A DNA stretch of 64,000 nucleotides from Coprobacillus cateniformis (GTDB taxonomy: Bacteria > Bacillota_I > Bacilli_A > Erysipelotrichales > Coprobacillaceae): NCBI RefSeq assembly GCF_009767585.1, contig NZ_WSNW01000001.1:186001-250000 (forward strand). Reading direction: 5' to 3'. Each line of letters begins with the position of its first letter. Positions within the stretch are counted from its first letter, which is position 1. A program made the position numbers and the translations under genes. The notes under the pieces are model-generated. The model saw only the letters and a program-made list of their open reading frames with translations. It ran no database searches and was not told where the DNA came from. Shown piece after piece: positions 35,425-44,066 of this stretch.

Positions 35425-35616
35425 ATGATAACAGTCACAAAAAAAGACTTAGTAGAACTAGGTTATGGTAATTCTTTTGCTACTGAAATCATTAGAGAAT
35501 GTAAAAAGCTAATGATTGAAAAAGGTCATATTTACTATCAGTCAAGAAAACTAGATAGAGTACCGATTGAAGCAGTACAGGAATTACTTGGAATCACTCT
35601 AAATAAAGAAATTTGA
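35425..35616 (+). CDS. DUF3173 family small protein (Xis-like)
   Basis: A 63-residue protein, MITVTKKDLVELGYGNSFA, then KLDRVPIEAVQELLG. DUF3173 proteins sit directly upstream of ICE integrases and are thought to be excision or directionality factors. GGAAAGGAG precedes the ATG, and 35 bp separate it from int. The family and the pairing are clear; the function is by association. Confidence 0.8.
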   Translation: MITVTKKDLVELGYGNSFATEIIRECKKLMIEKGHIYYQSRKLDRVPIEAVQELLGITLNKEI

Positions 35617-35651
35617 TTTGTACTTCTTGCATGAAAATGTAAGGAGGAAAA

Positions 35652-36848
35652 ATGGCAAACGAACCAATTAAAAAAGCAAAGAATGGAACTTATTATTTTA
35701 GAGCTAATCTAGGTTCCCACCCTATTACAGGAAAACAGATACAAAAATACCGTAGTGGCTTTTTATCAAAGAAAGAAGCCAAAGAGGAATATTCAAAATT
35801 AATACTGACTAGTGTTGACGATTTAGTGGAAGAAGAAAAGAAAGAAATCACTTTTAAACAATACGTAGATGAATTATTCTTCCCTTGGTATAAAAACCAA
35901 GTCAAAGAAAGTACATTCAAAAACAGACACCAATCTATGTGCAAGCATTTTAAATACTTTGACAAGATGTTAGTGAATAAGATTACCCCTATTCATGTAC
36001 AAAGTTGGCAGTTGAAATTATCAAAAGTCTATGGACCAAATTATGTACATAATGTGCAAGGTATGTTTTCAAGAGCAATGGATAGAGCAATAGTCTTAGG
36101 ATTAGCAAAAGAAAATCCATCTAAGATTATTGGCAATATCAAAAAGCACAAGGTAAAAATTGAATTTTGGACACTAGAAGAATTTCAGTCTATCATCTCA
36201 TTACTAAAGAAAGATGATTACTATGAACATTATATCTTCGTATCTTTATGGTTGTTGTTTATGACTGGTTTACGTATTGGTGAAGCGTCTGCTTTACAAT
36301 GGGAAGATATTGATTTTGAAACAGGTGTATTAAGCGTTACTAAGAACTTATATTACAAATCATGCAATGATTATAAATTTGTTGAGCCTAAAACAAAAGC
36401 TAGTGTACGTCAAATCGTAATTGATGATGACACGCTAGAACAGTTAAGGCTTTGGAAATCTGTACAACAAAAAATCATTAAAACTGATTTCGTATTAAGT
36501 TACAATGGTACACCTACAAATAAACACTCATTACCAAGAGCAATTGAGAAATTATCACAGATGGCAAACATACATCGTATCAAGGTTCATGCCTTATGCC
36601 ACTCTCATGCTTCTCTGCTCATCAGTATGGGTGAAAATCCTCTTATTATCAAAGAACGCTTAGGTCATGAAGATATTGAAACGACATTAGGCACATACGG
36701 ACATCTATATCCTAACAGTAACTTTGAGGTGGCTAGAAAACTCAAAGGTGTGATAAATTATCAACCAGTAGAAACTGTGAAAAATGATAATTCACACTTT
36801 GGATTTCATCGAAAAAACAAAGAAATTAATGCAATAACAATGCAATGA
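35652..36848 (+). CDS. int: tyrosine integrase of element 2, catalytic Arg replaced
   Basis: A 398-residue ICE-type integrase: arm-binding N-terminus (GTYYFRANLGSHPITGKQIQ), core-binding helices (HVQSWQLKLSKVYGPNYVHN) and catalytic domain with the first Arg in TGLRIGEASALQW, His in LGHEDIET and Tyr in TYGHLYP. The H-x-x-R-H box reads VHALCHSH: the second active-site Arg is Cys (TGC, one transition from CGC). The protein should be catalytically dead. AAGGAGG precedes the ATG. Unlike elements 1 and 3 it is transcribed towards the att site at 36915. Confidence 0.9.
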   Translation: MANEPIKKAKNGTYYFRANLGSHPITGKQIQKYRSGFLSKKEAKEEYSKLILTSVDDLVEEEKKEITFKQYVDELFFPWYKNQVKESTFKNRHQSMCKHFKYFDKMLVNKITPIHVQSWQLKLSKVYGPNYVHNVQGMFSRAMDRAIVLGLAKENPSKIIGNIKKHKVKIEFWTLEEFQSIISLLKKDDYYEHYIFVSLWLLFMTGLRIGEASALQWEDIDFETGVLSVTKNLYYKSCNDYKFVEPKTKASVRQIVIDDDTLEQLRLWKSVQQKIIKTDFVLSYNGTPTNKHSLPRAIEKLSQMANIHRIKVHALCHSHASLLISMGENPLIIKERLGHEDIETTLGTYGHLYPNSNFEVARKLKGVINYQPVETVKNDNSHFGFHRKNKEINAITMQ

Positions 36849-36866
36849 GTACCATATGAGTGCAAA

Positions 36867-36907
36867 AAAAGAGCTCAAAACCCTTATATATAAAGGCTTT
36901 TCGCTCT
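36867..36907 (+). terminator. terminator between int and att (element 2)
   Basis: AAGAGC and GCTCTT form the outer stem, with CCTTTATA/TATAAAGG-like pairing inside. Preceded by TGAGTAC and TGAGTGC motifs that may be integrase arm sites. Confidence 0.55.
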
Positions 36908-36914
36908 TGTGGGT

Positions 36915-36926
36915 TTATTCCCACTC
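36915..36926. repeat. att copy of the guaA 3' end
   Basis: Exact TTATTCCCACTC. The 130 bp to its right, including TATTGTCA repeats at about 37030-37050, resemble the left end of element 3 at 16791-16930. Confidence 0.85.
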
Positions 36927-37076
36927 GATACTGGTTATTGTATTTATCTTGTTTTCATATGAATTATAGCACTATTTATACATCTTAATCTAATGAATAA
37001 TGCTTATTCTACATAATATTTTTAAATTATATTGTCAGTGTATTGTCATTTATCTTTTAAGAAAACTTGGTTATTT

Positions 37077-40000
37077 TTAGTCAACAGATTTCAATGCACT
37101 AAGCATATCTAGTTTGCTTAATTTTTTGTTCATAATATAACCTAATATTACTGTAATCCCAACAATTAGCATTACTGGAACAACAAATGCTTTTGCTCCT
37201 AATGCCGAATTAAACATAACTTCATCAGGTGGTACTACAGCTAGAATATATTGATAAAGAATATCTCCAAATACAAACCCTGCTAAAATCCCAATGAGAG
37301 AGAGTAAAATGGTTTCTCTATAAATATACATTGTGACTTCCTTGTCGTAGAAGCCGAGTACTTTAATTGTCGACAGTTCTCGAATACGCTCTGCGATATT
37401 TATATTGGTAAGATTATAAAGAATGACAACCGCAAGCATAATAGCTACTACAATCAACACTTGCATAACTTTATTCAAAGATACAACAATTGTATCAATT
37501 TGATTGGTTAATGTCATGTTTTGAACAACACCCTTTACGCTATCAGATTGCATAAATTTACTTGCTTGTACACGAGCATTTTCTTTGGACTTATCTTTCA
37601 ATATAATCAAATTTGCATTAGGTTCATATTCTTTTGAAAATGATTTTTCGTAATATGAATCATTCATGAAAAGATAGTGACCTGTATACATTTCTGTAAT
37701 ATCAGCAACTTTTAGTTTATATTCTCGGCTATTTGAATCGGATATAGTGAAACTATCTCCAACTTCAACATTTAATAATTTTGCAAATCTCTCTGAGATG
37801 ACAGCTCCCTCCTTCTCTTTTAAATCTATTTTCTTTTGTGTCTTACGATATTCAAGAGCGATATAATCATCAAATTTTGCTTCATCATTTGTAACAATCA
37901 ATTTGATTTCTTGCTTATCTTGATTTTTACCAGCTACTTTTGTAAGTGAATCATAATATACTGGTGATTGTTGCTTAACCGCTTCATCCGTTAATAACGC
38001 ATTCATTTCATTTTGCTTTTCATCATTCAGATTATTATTTTGAGCCACGATTAAATCATATTTAATAATTTCTCCAAATTGTTTCTCATTAATTCCAGAA
38101 ATAGAATTTTGAACACTAAAGCCGGCAAACAATAAGGTAACTGCTCCACAAACTCCAAAGATTGTCATTAACATTCTTTTCTTATAACGGAAAATATTTC
38201 TAGCGGTTACTTTATGAGTAAAACTCATTTTATTCCAGATTGGCTTAATGTATTCTAAGAAGATTTTAGAACCTTTTGCCGGAGGTTTTGGTAATAATAA
38301 TGTCGCTGGTTTTTCTCTCAATTCTCTAGAAGCGACAATCCAAGCTGGAAGAATAGTACTTATCATTGCTAAAATTAATGCAATTATCGTTGTTTTTAAA
38401 TAAAAGTGCATTTCTATTTGTGGAACATCAAAGCTTGCCCCATATGCATTATAAATAATTATAGGAACTAATATATGACCTAAGACTATACCTGCGATGG
38501 ATCCTGTCAATTCAGAAACCAAACCATAAATGGTAAACTTTTTCATGACATCTTGATCTGTATATCCTAGTGCCTTTAATGTACCCGAATTGATTCTTTC
38601 TTCATCAACAAAACGTGTCATTGTTGTTAATGTAACTAAGGCAGCTACAAAATATAAGAAGATTGGGAAAACATTTGCCAAAGAATCAATAATTATAGAA
38701 ATTGTATCATAGATTTTGTAACCATTAGAACCTGGAACTTCTCTACGCGTATTTAAAGAATACACAGGAAGTTCTAATTGATCCATAGTGTCTCTGGCAT
38801 CTGCTAATTTTTCTTCATTCTCGCTTATTTGCTTTTCTGCATCACCTTGTTTTTCATTAAATTCTTTTAATCCATTTTGATACTCACTCTCTTTTTCAGA
38901 GAGTTCCTTCTTAGCGAGTTCAAGTTTTGAAACATTTTCTTTATATTCATTATCTTTTGATGATAATGTTTTAAAAGAATCTTCCCATGTTGCTAAACCA
39001 CTATAGTAGGTATTTAAACTTTGATTATATAAATTAATACCGTCTTGATATTTAGAGTATCCTTTATTATATTCTAATTCTTTTTTCCCTAATAACTGCT
39101 TTTGAACTAATAGTGTTTGTTTTGACTGATTGAGTTTTGCTTCATTTTCTGAAAGTTCTTTCTCCTTCGCCTCTATGGCAGACATCCCCAGAGTATACGT
39201 ATCCCTCATAAATGATTGATACTCAATTTCCGCTGCTTGAAGTCCTGCATTGACACCCTCCAATTGTTTAGTTATTTCTTTTCTTTCTTCACTAGAAAGA
39301 TCTGGGTTTTTAAGTTGCTTGTCAAGTGTATCTATACTTTGCTGATAAGAATCAATCGCACCTTCATATTGAACTTTCCCCTTATTTAATGCATGTTTAT
39401 TAGCATCAATTTGGACTTTTCCAGTGCTAAGTTCTGCTTCTTTTGACGCAATTTCTTCTGTCGCTGTATCAATTTGTTCCCAACCTTGCACAATTCCTAG
39501 GTGAGCTGTATTTAGCTGTGATTCGGTTGCTTGTGATGTACCTTTAGCACTATCTAACTCCTGCTTTGCAAGGCGTAATTGTTCCCACTTTTCATTTAAT
39601 TGAGTTTGTCCAGTAGACAATTGTTGTTGTGCTTCTTGTAGCTTTGTATCTGAGGAACTAATCGTTGCTTTCGCTACTTCGATTTGCTTATTGGCATTTG
39701 CTAACTGTTCTTCTATATTTAATAATTTTTGTTTCGCTTCATCAAGTTGTTTTTGCCCATCATCAATTTGTTTTTGATATTCTTTTTTGATAGTTTCTAG
39801 TCTCAACTCTGGCTGATTTACTAATAATTTTTCTAATTTACTTTTGTGATTTTGAATACAGTCCGTATATTTATTTGTATATGGATCTATATTTTTTGTA
39901 TCTTTGAAAGTAATACGTGCTAGCATATAATAATCTAAGTCAAAAACACTATCTTTCACAAAAGCGTATCCTTTTAATTCTCCTGCCCCTGCGCTTGATT

Positions 40001-40556
40001 GTCCCATATTGATAGAGGATAAAAATTCTGGTGAATTTACAAAACCTACAATTTTAAAAGAATGCTTTTTTAAAACATAGTTTCCAGAAGCATCTTCTTT
40101 TTCACTAAATTTTATAGTATCACCAATTTTATATTTATCTGCATACGTATTTGATAAGACAATTTCACTATCTTTGTTTGCATTTCTTCCCTCTATCAAT
40201 TCATATTTTGAAATTTCATCGGGATTAGAAAAAATACGGATAGCGTCTGTTGAATCTTTAATTTCAACATCTTTTAAATACCCATACTCAATTCTTTCAC
40301 TACCAGATAACTGATTGATTGCTTTTTGATTTTCTTTATCAATTCCATAATCTCCAATTACCGTAATGTCTGATAGATTCAAATCTTGAAAATAATGGTT
40401 TCCTGTATCTCGTATATTTGGTCCTGTTACTTTAAGACCAACTAAAGCAAAGGAACCTAGCATCATCAAAGCGAAGATAGAGATGAATCGTCCTTTTGTG
40501 TGAGAAAAACATTTTTTTATATCTTCCCATAATTTTTTCTTTTTCATGAGTATCAC
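37077..40556 (-). CDS. FtsX-like ABC permease with long coiled coil
   Basis: The 1159-residue protein has one N-terminal membrane helix (ISIFALMMLGSFALVGL), an extracellular MacB-like region, a very long coiled coil at roughly 250-600 rich in Gln/Glu/Lys, then FtsX permease repeats with about seven more helices (FPIFLYFVAALVTLTTMTRF; AIMLAVVILYNLTNINIAER). It works with the ATPase encoded next, probably as an extruder or signalling exporter of the YknZ/MacB or bacitracin type rather than a classic pore. The genes overlap or abut (one base apart). A TetR protein is the likely regulator. Confidence 0.92.
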   Translation of the reverse strand: MILMKKKKLWEDIKKCFSHTKGRFISIFALMMLGSFALVGLKVTGPNIRDTGNHYFQDLNLSDITVIGDYGIDKENQKAINQLSGSERIEYGYLKDVEIKDSTDAIRIFSNPDEISKYELIEGRNANKDSEIVLSNTYADKYKIGDTIKFSEKEDASGNYVLKKHSFKIVGFVNSPEFLSSINMGQSSAGAGELKGYAFVKDSVFDLDYYMLARITFKDTKNIDPYTNKYTDCIQNHKSKLEKLLVNQPELRLETIKKEYQKQIDDGQKQLDEAKQKLLNIEEQLANANKQIEVAKATISSSDTKLQEAQQQLSTGQTQLNEKWEQLRLAKQELDSAKGTSQATESQLNTAHLGIVQGWEQIDTATEEIASKEAELSTGKVQIDANKHALNKGKVQYEGAIDSYQQSIDTLDKQLKNPDLSSEERKEITKQLEGVNAGLQAAEIEYQSFMRDTYTLGMSAIEAKEKELSENEAKLNQSKQTLLVQKQLLGKKELEYNKGYSKYQDGINLYNQSLNTYYSGLATWEDSFKTLSSKDNEYKENVSKLELAKKELSEKESEYQNGLKEFNEKQGDAEKQISENEEKLADARDTMDQLELPVYSLNTRREVPGSNGYKIYDTISIIIDSLANVFPIFLYFVAALVTLTTMTRFVDEERINSGTLKALGYTDQDVMKKFTIYGLVSELTGSIAGIVLGHILVPIIIYNAYGASFDVPQIEMHFYLKTTIIALILAMISTILPAWIVASRELREKPATLLLPKPPAKGSKIFLEYIKPIWNKMSFTHKVTARNIFRYKKRMLMTIFGVCGAVTLLFAGFSVQNSISGINEKQFGEIIKYDLIVAQNNNLNDEKQNEMNALLTDEAVKQQSPVYYDSLTKVAGKNQDKQEIKLIVTNDEAKFDDYIALEYRKTQKKIDLKEKEGAVISERFAKLLNVEVGDSFTISDSNSREYKLKVADITEMYTGHYLFMNDSYYEKSFSKEYEPNANLIILKDKSKENARVQASKFMQSDSVKGVVQNMTLTNQIDTIVVSLNKVMQVLIVVAIMLAVVILYNLTNINIAERIRELSTIKVLGFYDKEVTMYIYRETILLSLIGILAGFVFGDILYQYILAVVPPDEVMFNSALGAKAFVVPVMLIVGITVILGYIMNKKLSKLDMLSALKSVD

Positions 40557-41258
40557 CTACCATTCAATTTCTGCTATGCTTTGTGGGTTTGAATTTACTT
40601 CTATATTTTTTACTTGAGCATCATGCATATGAATCACACGATTTGCAATTGGTGCAATCGCTGCATTATGCGTTACGATAACAACGGTTGCTCCCTTTTG
40701 TGTACACATATCTTGTAATATTTGTAATACCTGTTTTCCTGTTTGATAATCCAGAGCACCTGTAGGTTCATCACATAATAAAATTTTAGGATTTTTAGCG
40801 ATAGCTCTAGCAATGGCTACTCTTTGTTGTTCTCCTCCAGATAACTGAGAAGGAAAATTATTCATTCGATTTGCCAACCCTACATCTTTCAATACTTGAC
40901 TAACATCGAGAGCATTTTCGACAATCTCTGAAGCCAACTCTACATTTTCTTTTGCGGTTAAATTTTGTACCAAGTTATAAAACTGGAATACAAACCCTAC
41001 ATCATTTCTTCGATATGTTGTTAATTGTTTAGGTGTATAATCTGATATATCTTTTCCATCAATTACCACTTTTCCTTGATCATTGCTGTCCATACCGCCT
41101 AAAATATTGAGCACGGTAGACTTTCCAGCTCCAGATGCCCCTAAAATAATGGCTAACTCTCCTTTTTCAATAGCGAAATTCACATCTTTATTTGCATATA
41201 TTTTACTATCACCCATTTCATACGTTTTACAACTGTTTAGCATTTCTATATAACTCAT
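40557..41258 (-). CDS. ABC transporter ATPase (LolD/MacB type)
   Basis: A 233-residue ATPase with Walker A LGASGAGKSTVLNILGG, Q-loop VGFVFQFYNLVQNLTA, signature QLSGGEQQRVAIARAIAKNP, Walker B ILLCDEPTGALD and H-loop VVIVTHNAAIA. It is the partner of the FtsX permease. The ATG overlaps the stop of the preceding small gene as ATGA, with TGGAGG before it, so the three genes form one operon. Confidence 0.95.
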   Translation of the reverse strand: MSYIEMLNSCKTYEMGDSKIYANKDVNFAIEKGELAIILGASGAGKSTVLNILGGMDSNDQGKVVIDGKDISDYTPKQLTTYRRNDVGFVFQFYNLVQNLTAKENVELASEIVENALDVSQVLKDVGLANRMNNFPSQLSGGEQQRVAIARAIAKNPKILLCDEPTGALDYQTGKQVLQILQDMCTQKGATVVIVTHNAAIAPIANRVIHMHDAQVKNIEVNSNPQSIAEIEW

Positions 41259-41578
41259 AATTCAATCCTCCAATCTTTTGCAATACCATATAATTCATAA
41301 TTGTTCTTTTCTTCTTTAAGCGTTAATTGAATTGAGCAAAAATCAAAAGTCCCTACTGCTGTATAATTTGATTTACGCATGAGCGAAACTATTTCTCCCT
41401 TCAATTCGCACTGTCCATGTTCTAGTATTTTCCCAGACAATACGTTTTGATGATTTAAAATATCAAGATAGCCAGATATATCTTTATTATTTATGTTCAA
41501 CACTATACTGCCATCCCGTATACCAACTGGTGTCATCATTTTTATCGCGTAACAATATTGTTCTGTATACTCTCCCAT
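41255..41578 (-). CDS. small protein of unknown function in ABC operon
   Basis: About 107 residues from the ATG at 41578 (AAAGGAGC upstream); the open frame extends further but crosses the promoter region. The sequence (GIRDGSIVLNINNKDISGYL, KILEHGQCELKGEIVSLMRK and IQLTLKEEKNNYELYGIAKD) looks like a single beta-rich domain with no membrane part. I do not recognise the family. First gene of the TetR-linked operon; it might modulate the exporter. Confidence 0.65.
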   Translation of the reverse strand: MGEYTEQYCYAIKMMTPVGIRDGSIVLNINNKDISGYLDILNHQNVLSGKILEHGQCELKGEIVSLMRKSNYTAVGTFDFCSIQLTLKEEKNNYELYGIAKDWRIEL

Positions 41579-41599
41579 AAATGTTTGCTCCTTTCTTGT

Positions 41600-41645
41600 T
41601 ACACCATTATTATAAAAATGTATGAATACAAAAAGTATGGTCATA
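41600..41645 (-). promoter_or_regulatory. probable promoter/operator of the FtsX operon
   Basis: A minus-strand TATAAT lies at 41609-41614. Next to it is the dyad ATAC-N5-GTAT with a further GTAT/ATAC half-site pair (about 41618-41640), a plausible site for the divergent TetR protein. Confidence 0.4.
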
Positions 41646-41767
41646 TTTGTACAGTTGAGTAAAATACGGTCAAACATAAATGAATTGATGGGCAAATCAT
41701 TAAAAAATATCCATTGAATCATTTGATGGATAAGTGTATATTAAATTTATACAAGGAGATTTTACCT

Positions 41768-42376
41768 ATGAAATATGAAATCACAAGTTTAAATACCAAA
41801 AAGCTTTTTGCTGAAGCATTGAAAAAAATTATCTTACAGAAATCTTTTTCTAAGGTTACTGTCAGTGAGTTGATACGCGAATGTGGTGTTAATAGAAAGA
41901 CTTTTTATTATCACTTTTCAGATGTTTATGATTTATTAAAATGGACATTAGAACAAGAAGCAATCGATGTTGTTAAAAACTTTGACTTGATTGTTGATTA
42001 TGAGGAAGCAATTTTATTTGTTATTGAGTATATTAAAGTAAACAATAAATTTTTAAACAACATCTATGATTCTTTAGGTAGGGATGAGCTAAAAAGATTT
42101 TTTTATACTGATTTTGTAGGCATTGTAGAAATTATCATAGGCAAAGCCGAAGAGGAAACACATAAAAAACTTACTGATAATTTCAAAAAATTCTTAGCTG
42201 CTTTTTATACTGAAGCAATTGCTGGAACACTTGTAGAAAGGATTACGCATCAAGATCAACAGAGCAAAGAGGAATTGGTTACCTATATTTCTACCGTATT
42301 CCGCTCATCACTTACTTCTGTAGTAAGAGAGTTCCCTAATAGTTTGGATTCTCTTAACTACAAAAGCGATACTTAG
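41768..42376 (+). CDS. TetR-family regulator
   Basis: A 202-residue TetR protein from the ATG at 41768 (AAGGAG upstream): FAEALKKIILQKSFSKVTVS, then ELIRECGVNRKTFYYHFSD, and a helical ligand domain. The N-terminal frame upstream lacks a ribosome site. It is divergent from the small gene / ATPase / FtsX operon, whose promoter region it shares, so it is the likely repressor or activator of that exporter. The C-terminal part suggests the DhaS/TetR_C_8 kind. Confidence 0.88.
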   Translation: MKYEITSLNTKKLFAEALKKIILQKSFSKVTVSELIRECGVNRKTFYYHFSDVYDLLKWTLEQEAIDVVKNFDLIVDYEEAILFVIEYIKVNNKFLNNIYDSLGRDELKRFFYTDFVGIVEIIIGKAEEETHKKLTDNFKKFLAAFYTEAIAGTLVERITHQDQQSKEELVTYISTVFRSSLTSVVREFPNSLDSLNYKSDT

Positions 42377-42420
42377 AACTCAAGATTTTATATATTTTGT
42401 ACTCATATAATAAAAAATAA

Positions 42421-42462
42421 AAAGTCCATAAAACCTTATTGGATAAGGTTTTATGGACTTTT
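42421..42462 (+). terminator. terminator beside att, near-copy of 16744-16784
   Basis: AAAGTCCATAAAACCTTAT pairs with ATAAGGTTTTATGGACTTT. The hairpin recurs almost unchanged at 16744, beside another att copy. Confidence 0.85.
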
Positions 42463-42466
42463 TGAT

Positions 42467-42478
42467 TTATTCCCACTC
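42467..42478. repeat. att copy of the guaA 3' end
   Basis: Exact TTATTCCCACTC; left boundary of element 1. Confidence 0.85.
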
Positions 42479-42580
42479 GGATAGTACCATTTAATATTAA
42501 ACATATTTATTCACATTTCACATACTATTTGGCTATTTTTAGCTTGTTTTATCTCAATTATATTGACTATATGAGCTAAT

Positions 42581-42600
42581 GGTATCAAAACGGTAGCAGA
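42581..42600. repeat. left arm-type repeat of element 1
   Basis: GGTATCAAAA followed by CGGTAGCAGA, matching the doubled GGTATCAAAA motif at 56440-56461 near the right end. Confidence 0.55.
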
Positions 42601-43298
42601 ATAATTTATAATTATCTGTATAGTGTTCATTGAAACAATTCAATCATTATTTATCAATATTTTCAAGACGTAAATATTATCAAAAGAACTATTCTTCTAC
42701 TTTATTTTTTTCAACAGATTCGTCCACTCTTCCGACCATTCTTTATTGTTTTTAAAAAATATTTTGCTAGAAGACGCAATTTTACAAAAGCTCTTTAAAC
42801 ATTCATAGTCCATAGTGATATTTAGTAACAAAACATTGGCATTATCATTTGATAATCCACGAATAAAGAAAATATCTTGAAATTCTTTACATATTTTATC
42901 TAATTGAAATTTATAATAACATAATTTTATGAAATAAAATAGAACCTCAGCAGAAAATAATGTTTGAGTAATCACTAACAACAATTCAATATTAATTGAT
43001 TTTATCATTAAAATGATATAAATAATAATGAAGACACTAATTTTTATAGCATATGAAAATATCATTTTATCTACAACTTTCTTTGTGAAAAAAGCACTTT
43101 CGTAACAATTAAGTCCAAGTTTTTTTATGGATGGTTTCTCATTATTGTTATAATATTTATTTGTTTTTCTTAAAGTAGTGTTTATATTAAAAGATTCCTT
43201 TAAAAGTGACTTTCTTCTTTCCGTTTCAGCCAAATTGCTAAAGTAAATATCATTTAAATTAGATAATGCTACATATCCTAAGGTTAATATAATACTGA

Positions 43299-43922
43299 AT
43301 AAACTACCCCCGGGGCAGAGCCCACAAATGTCCACTGGACATTTGCGACGGGGTATTTCAAAACCTTTGTGATTACAACTTTAGTAGTATTTGTTCATAA
43401 GAATCTTGTTTACCTTGATTTTTCACATATTCTTTTATTGCCTGCTCACTTACGTTGCGCCCCACGCTCGACACAAAAAAACCGCCGCTCCAAAAATTTC
43501 CTCCCCATAGCTGTTTCTCACCTCAGGATGTTCAGCAAATATGCGTTTTGCTGTTATACTTTTGATTGTTCCTATAATCTTAGTTGGACTATAATCCGGT
43601 GTTGATTGCACGAGAAAGTGCACATGATCTTTATCAGCACCTATCTCAAGAAATGTTATCCAATCATATCTCAGTTCTATTCCTTCGCATATTTGCTTCA
43701 AGCTTTTATCCACATTTTCCGTTATGACTATGCGGCGGTATTTTGTTGGACAGACAAAATGGTAAACAAGATTCGATACATTATGTGAGTTATGAATATA
43801 AATACTATCTGACATTTGTAATCACCCCAATGTTATTTTATAACATTGGGCACTACGCCGCAAGCAGCGGGGAAATGCCCAAGAGTAAAAAGTATTCACT
43901 GGATACTTTTTACTTATTATAA
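43299..43922 (-). mobile_element. IS200/IS605-type element, copy 1
   Basis: A 624-bp unit with subterminal hairpins (AAATGTCC-ACT-GGACATTT on one side; AAAAAGTAT/ATACTTTTT on the other) and one Y1 transposase gene. There is no terminal inverted repeat or target duplication, as expected for this family. A copy at 49566-50189 appears identical except base 43307 (C instead of T). Confidence 0.85.
43373..43815 (-). pseudogene. tnpA: Y1 transposase TnpA, frameshifted (copy 1)
   Basis: The first 100 residues are a normal HUH transposase (NLVYHFVCPTKYRRIVITEN, then GADKDHVHFLVQSTP with both metal His). After PEVRN the open frame is wrong; one base back, the correct continuation reads QLWGGNFWSGGFFVSSVGRN and SEQAIKEYVKNQGKQ, which contains the catalytic Tyr, to a stop at 43373. 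So the nucleophile is out of frame with the HUH motif. The -1 shift lies near 43513-43520. No canonical slippery heptamer is present. The second IS copy has the same lesion. Confidence 0.85.
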
Positions 43923-44066
43923 TAAAAACATCTTTAAATTTAAAATCAAACAACAAAATGAAAGAAATACAGATTGTTAATAAATATAGTACATTTACAA
44001 AATTACTAATTTTATTTGATTTTTCATATAATTCCTGAATTTCATCTTTTCTTTCATCATTCATAA

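Larger units (their letters stand above)
28599..36926. mobile_element. element 2: ICE-derived remnant with ABC exporter
   Basis: Bounded by att copies at 28599 and 36915. It holds a winged-helix gene, two ABC half-transporters, MarR, LysR, a conjugation-gene remnant, structured noncoding DNA, a DUF3173 gene and an integrase that reads towards the right att site. The integrase family and orientation differ from elements 1 and 3, yet it uses the same target. No transfer genes remain, and the integrase has lost a catalytic Arg. Confidence 0.7.
36915..42478. mobile_element. integrase-less att-bounded segment with ABC exporter
   Basis: Two att copies enclose only an FtsX-type ABC operon, a small unknown gene and a TetR regulator. 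The left end is of the element 3 type (TATTGTCA repeats); the right end is of the element 4 type (TGTACTCA and the AAAGTCCATAAAACC hairpin). It therefore looks like a hybrid left by recombination or deletion between neighbouring elements. It could still be moved by a neighbour's integrase. Confidence 0.6.
42697..44064 (-). pseudogene. four-TM CBASS-effector-like gene split by an IS
   Basis: The N-terminal part (44064-43923, ERKDEIQELYEKSNKISNFV) and C-terminal part (43298-42697) are separated by a 624-bp IS200/IS605 copy. Removing 43299-43922 joins DVF to SIILTLGYVAL in frame and gives a 247-residue protein with four membrane segments (VLYLLTICISFILLF; SIILTLGYVALSNL; IKISVFIIIYIILMI; LLLVITQTLFSAEVLFYF) and a cytoplasmic loop SNLAETERRKSLLKESFNIN. 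It starts two bases after the CD-NTase stop. Context suggests a pore-forming effector of the SMODS-associated TM type; the family assignment is inference. Confidence 0.65.

Noticed and set aside
43369..43605. 78-codon plus-strand ORF over the IS (also at 49636)
   Set aside because: It is antisense to the transposase and identical in both IS copies only because the IS is duplicated.
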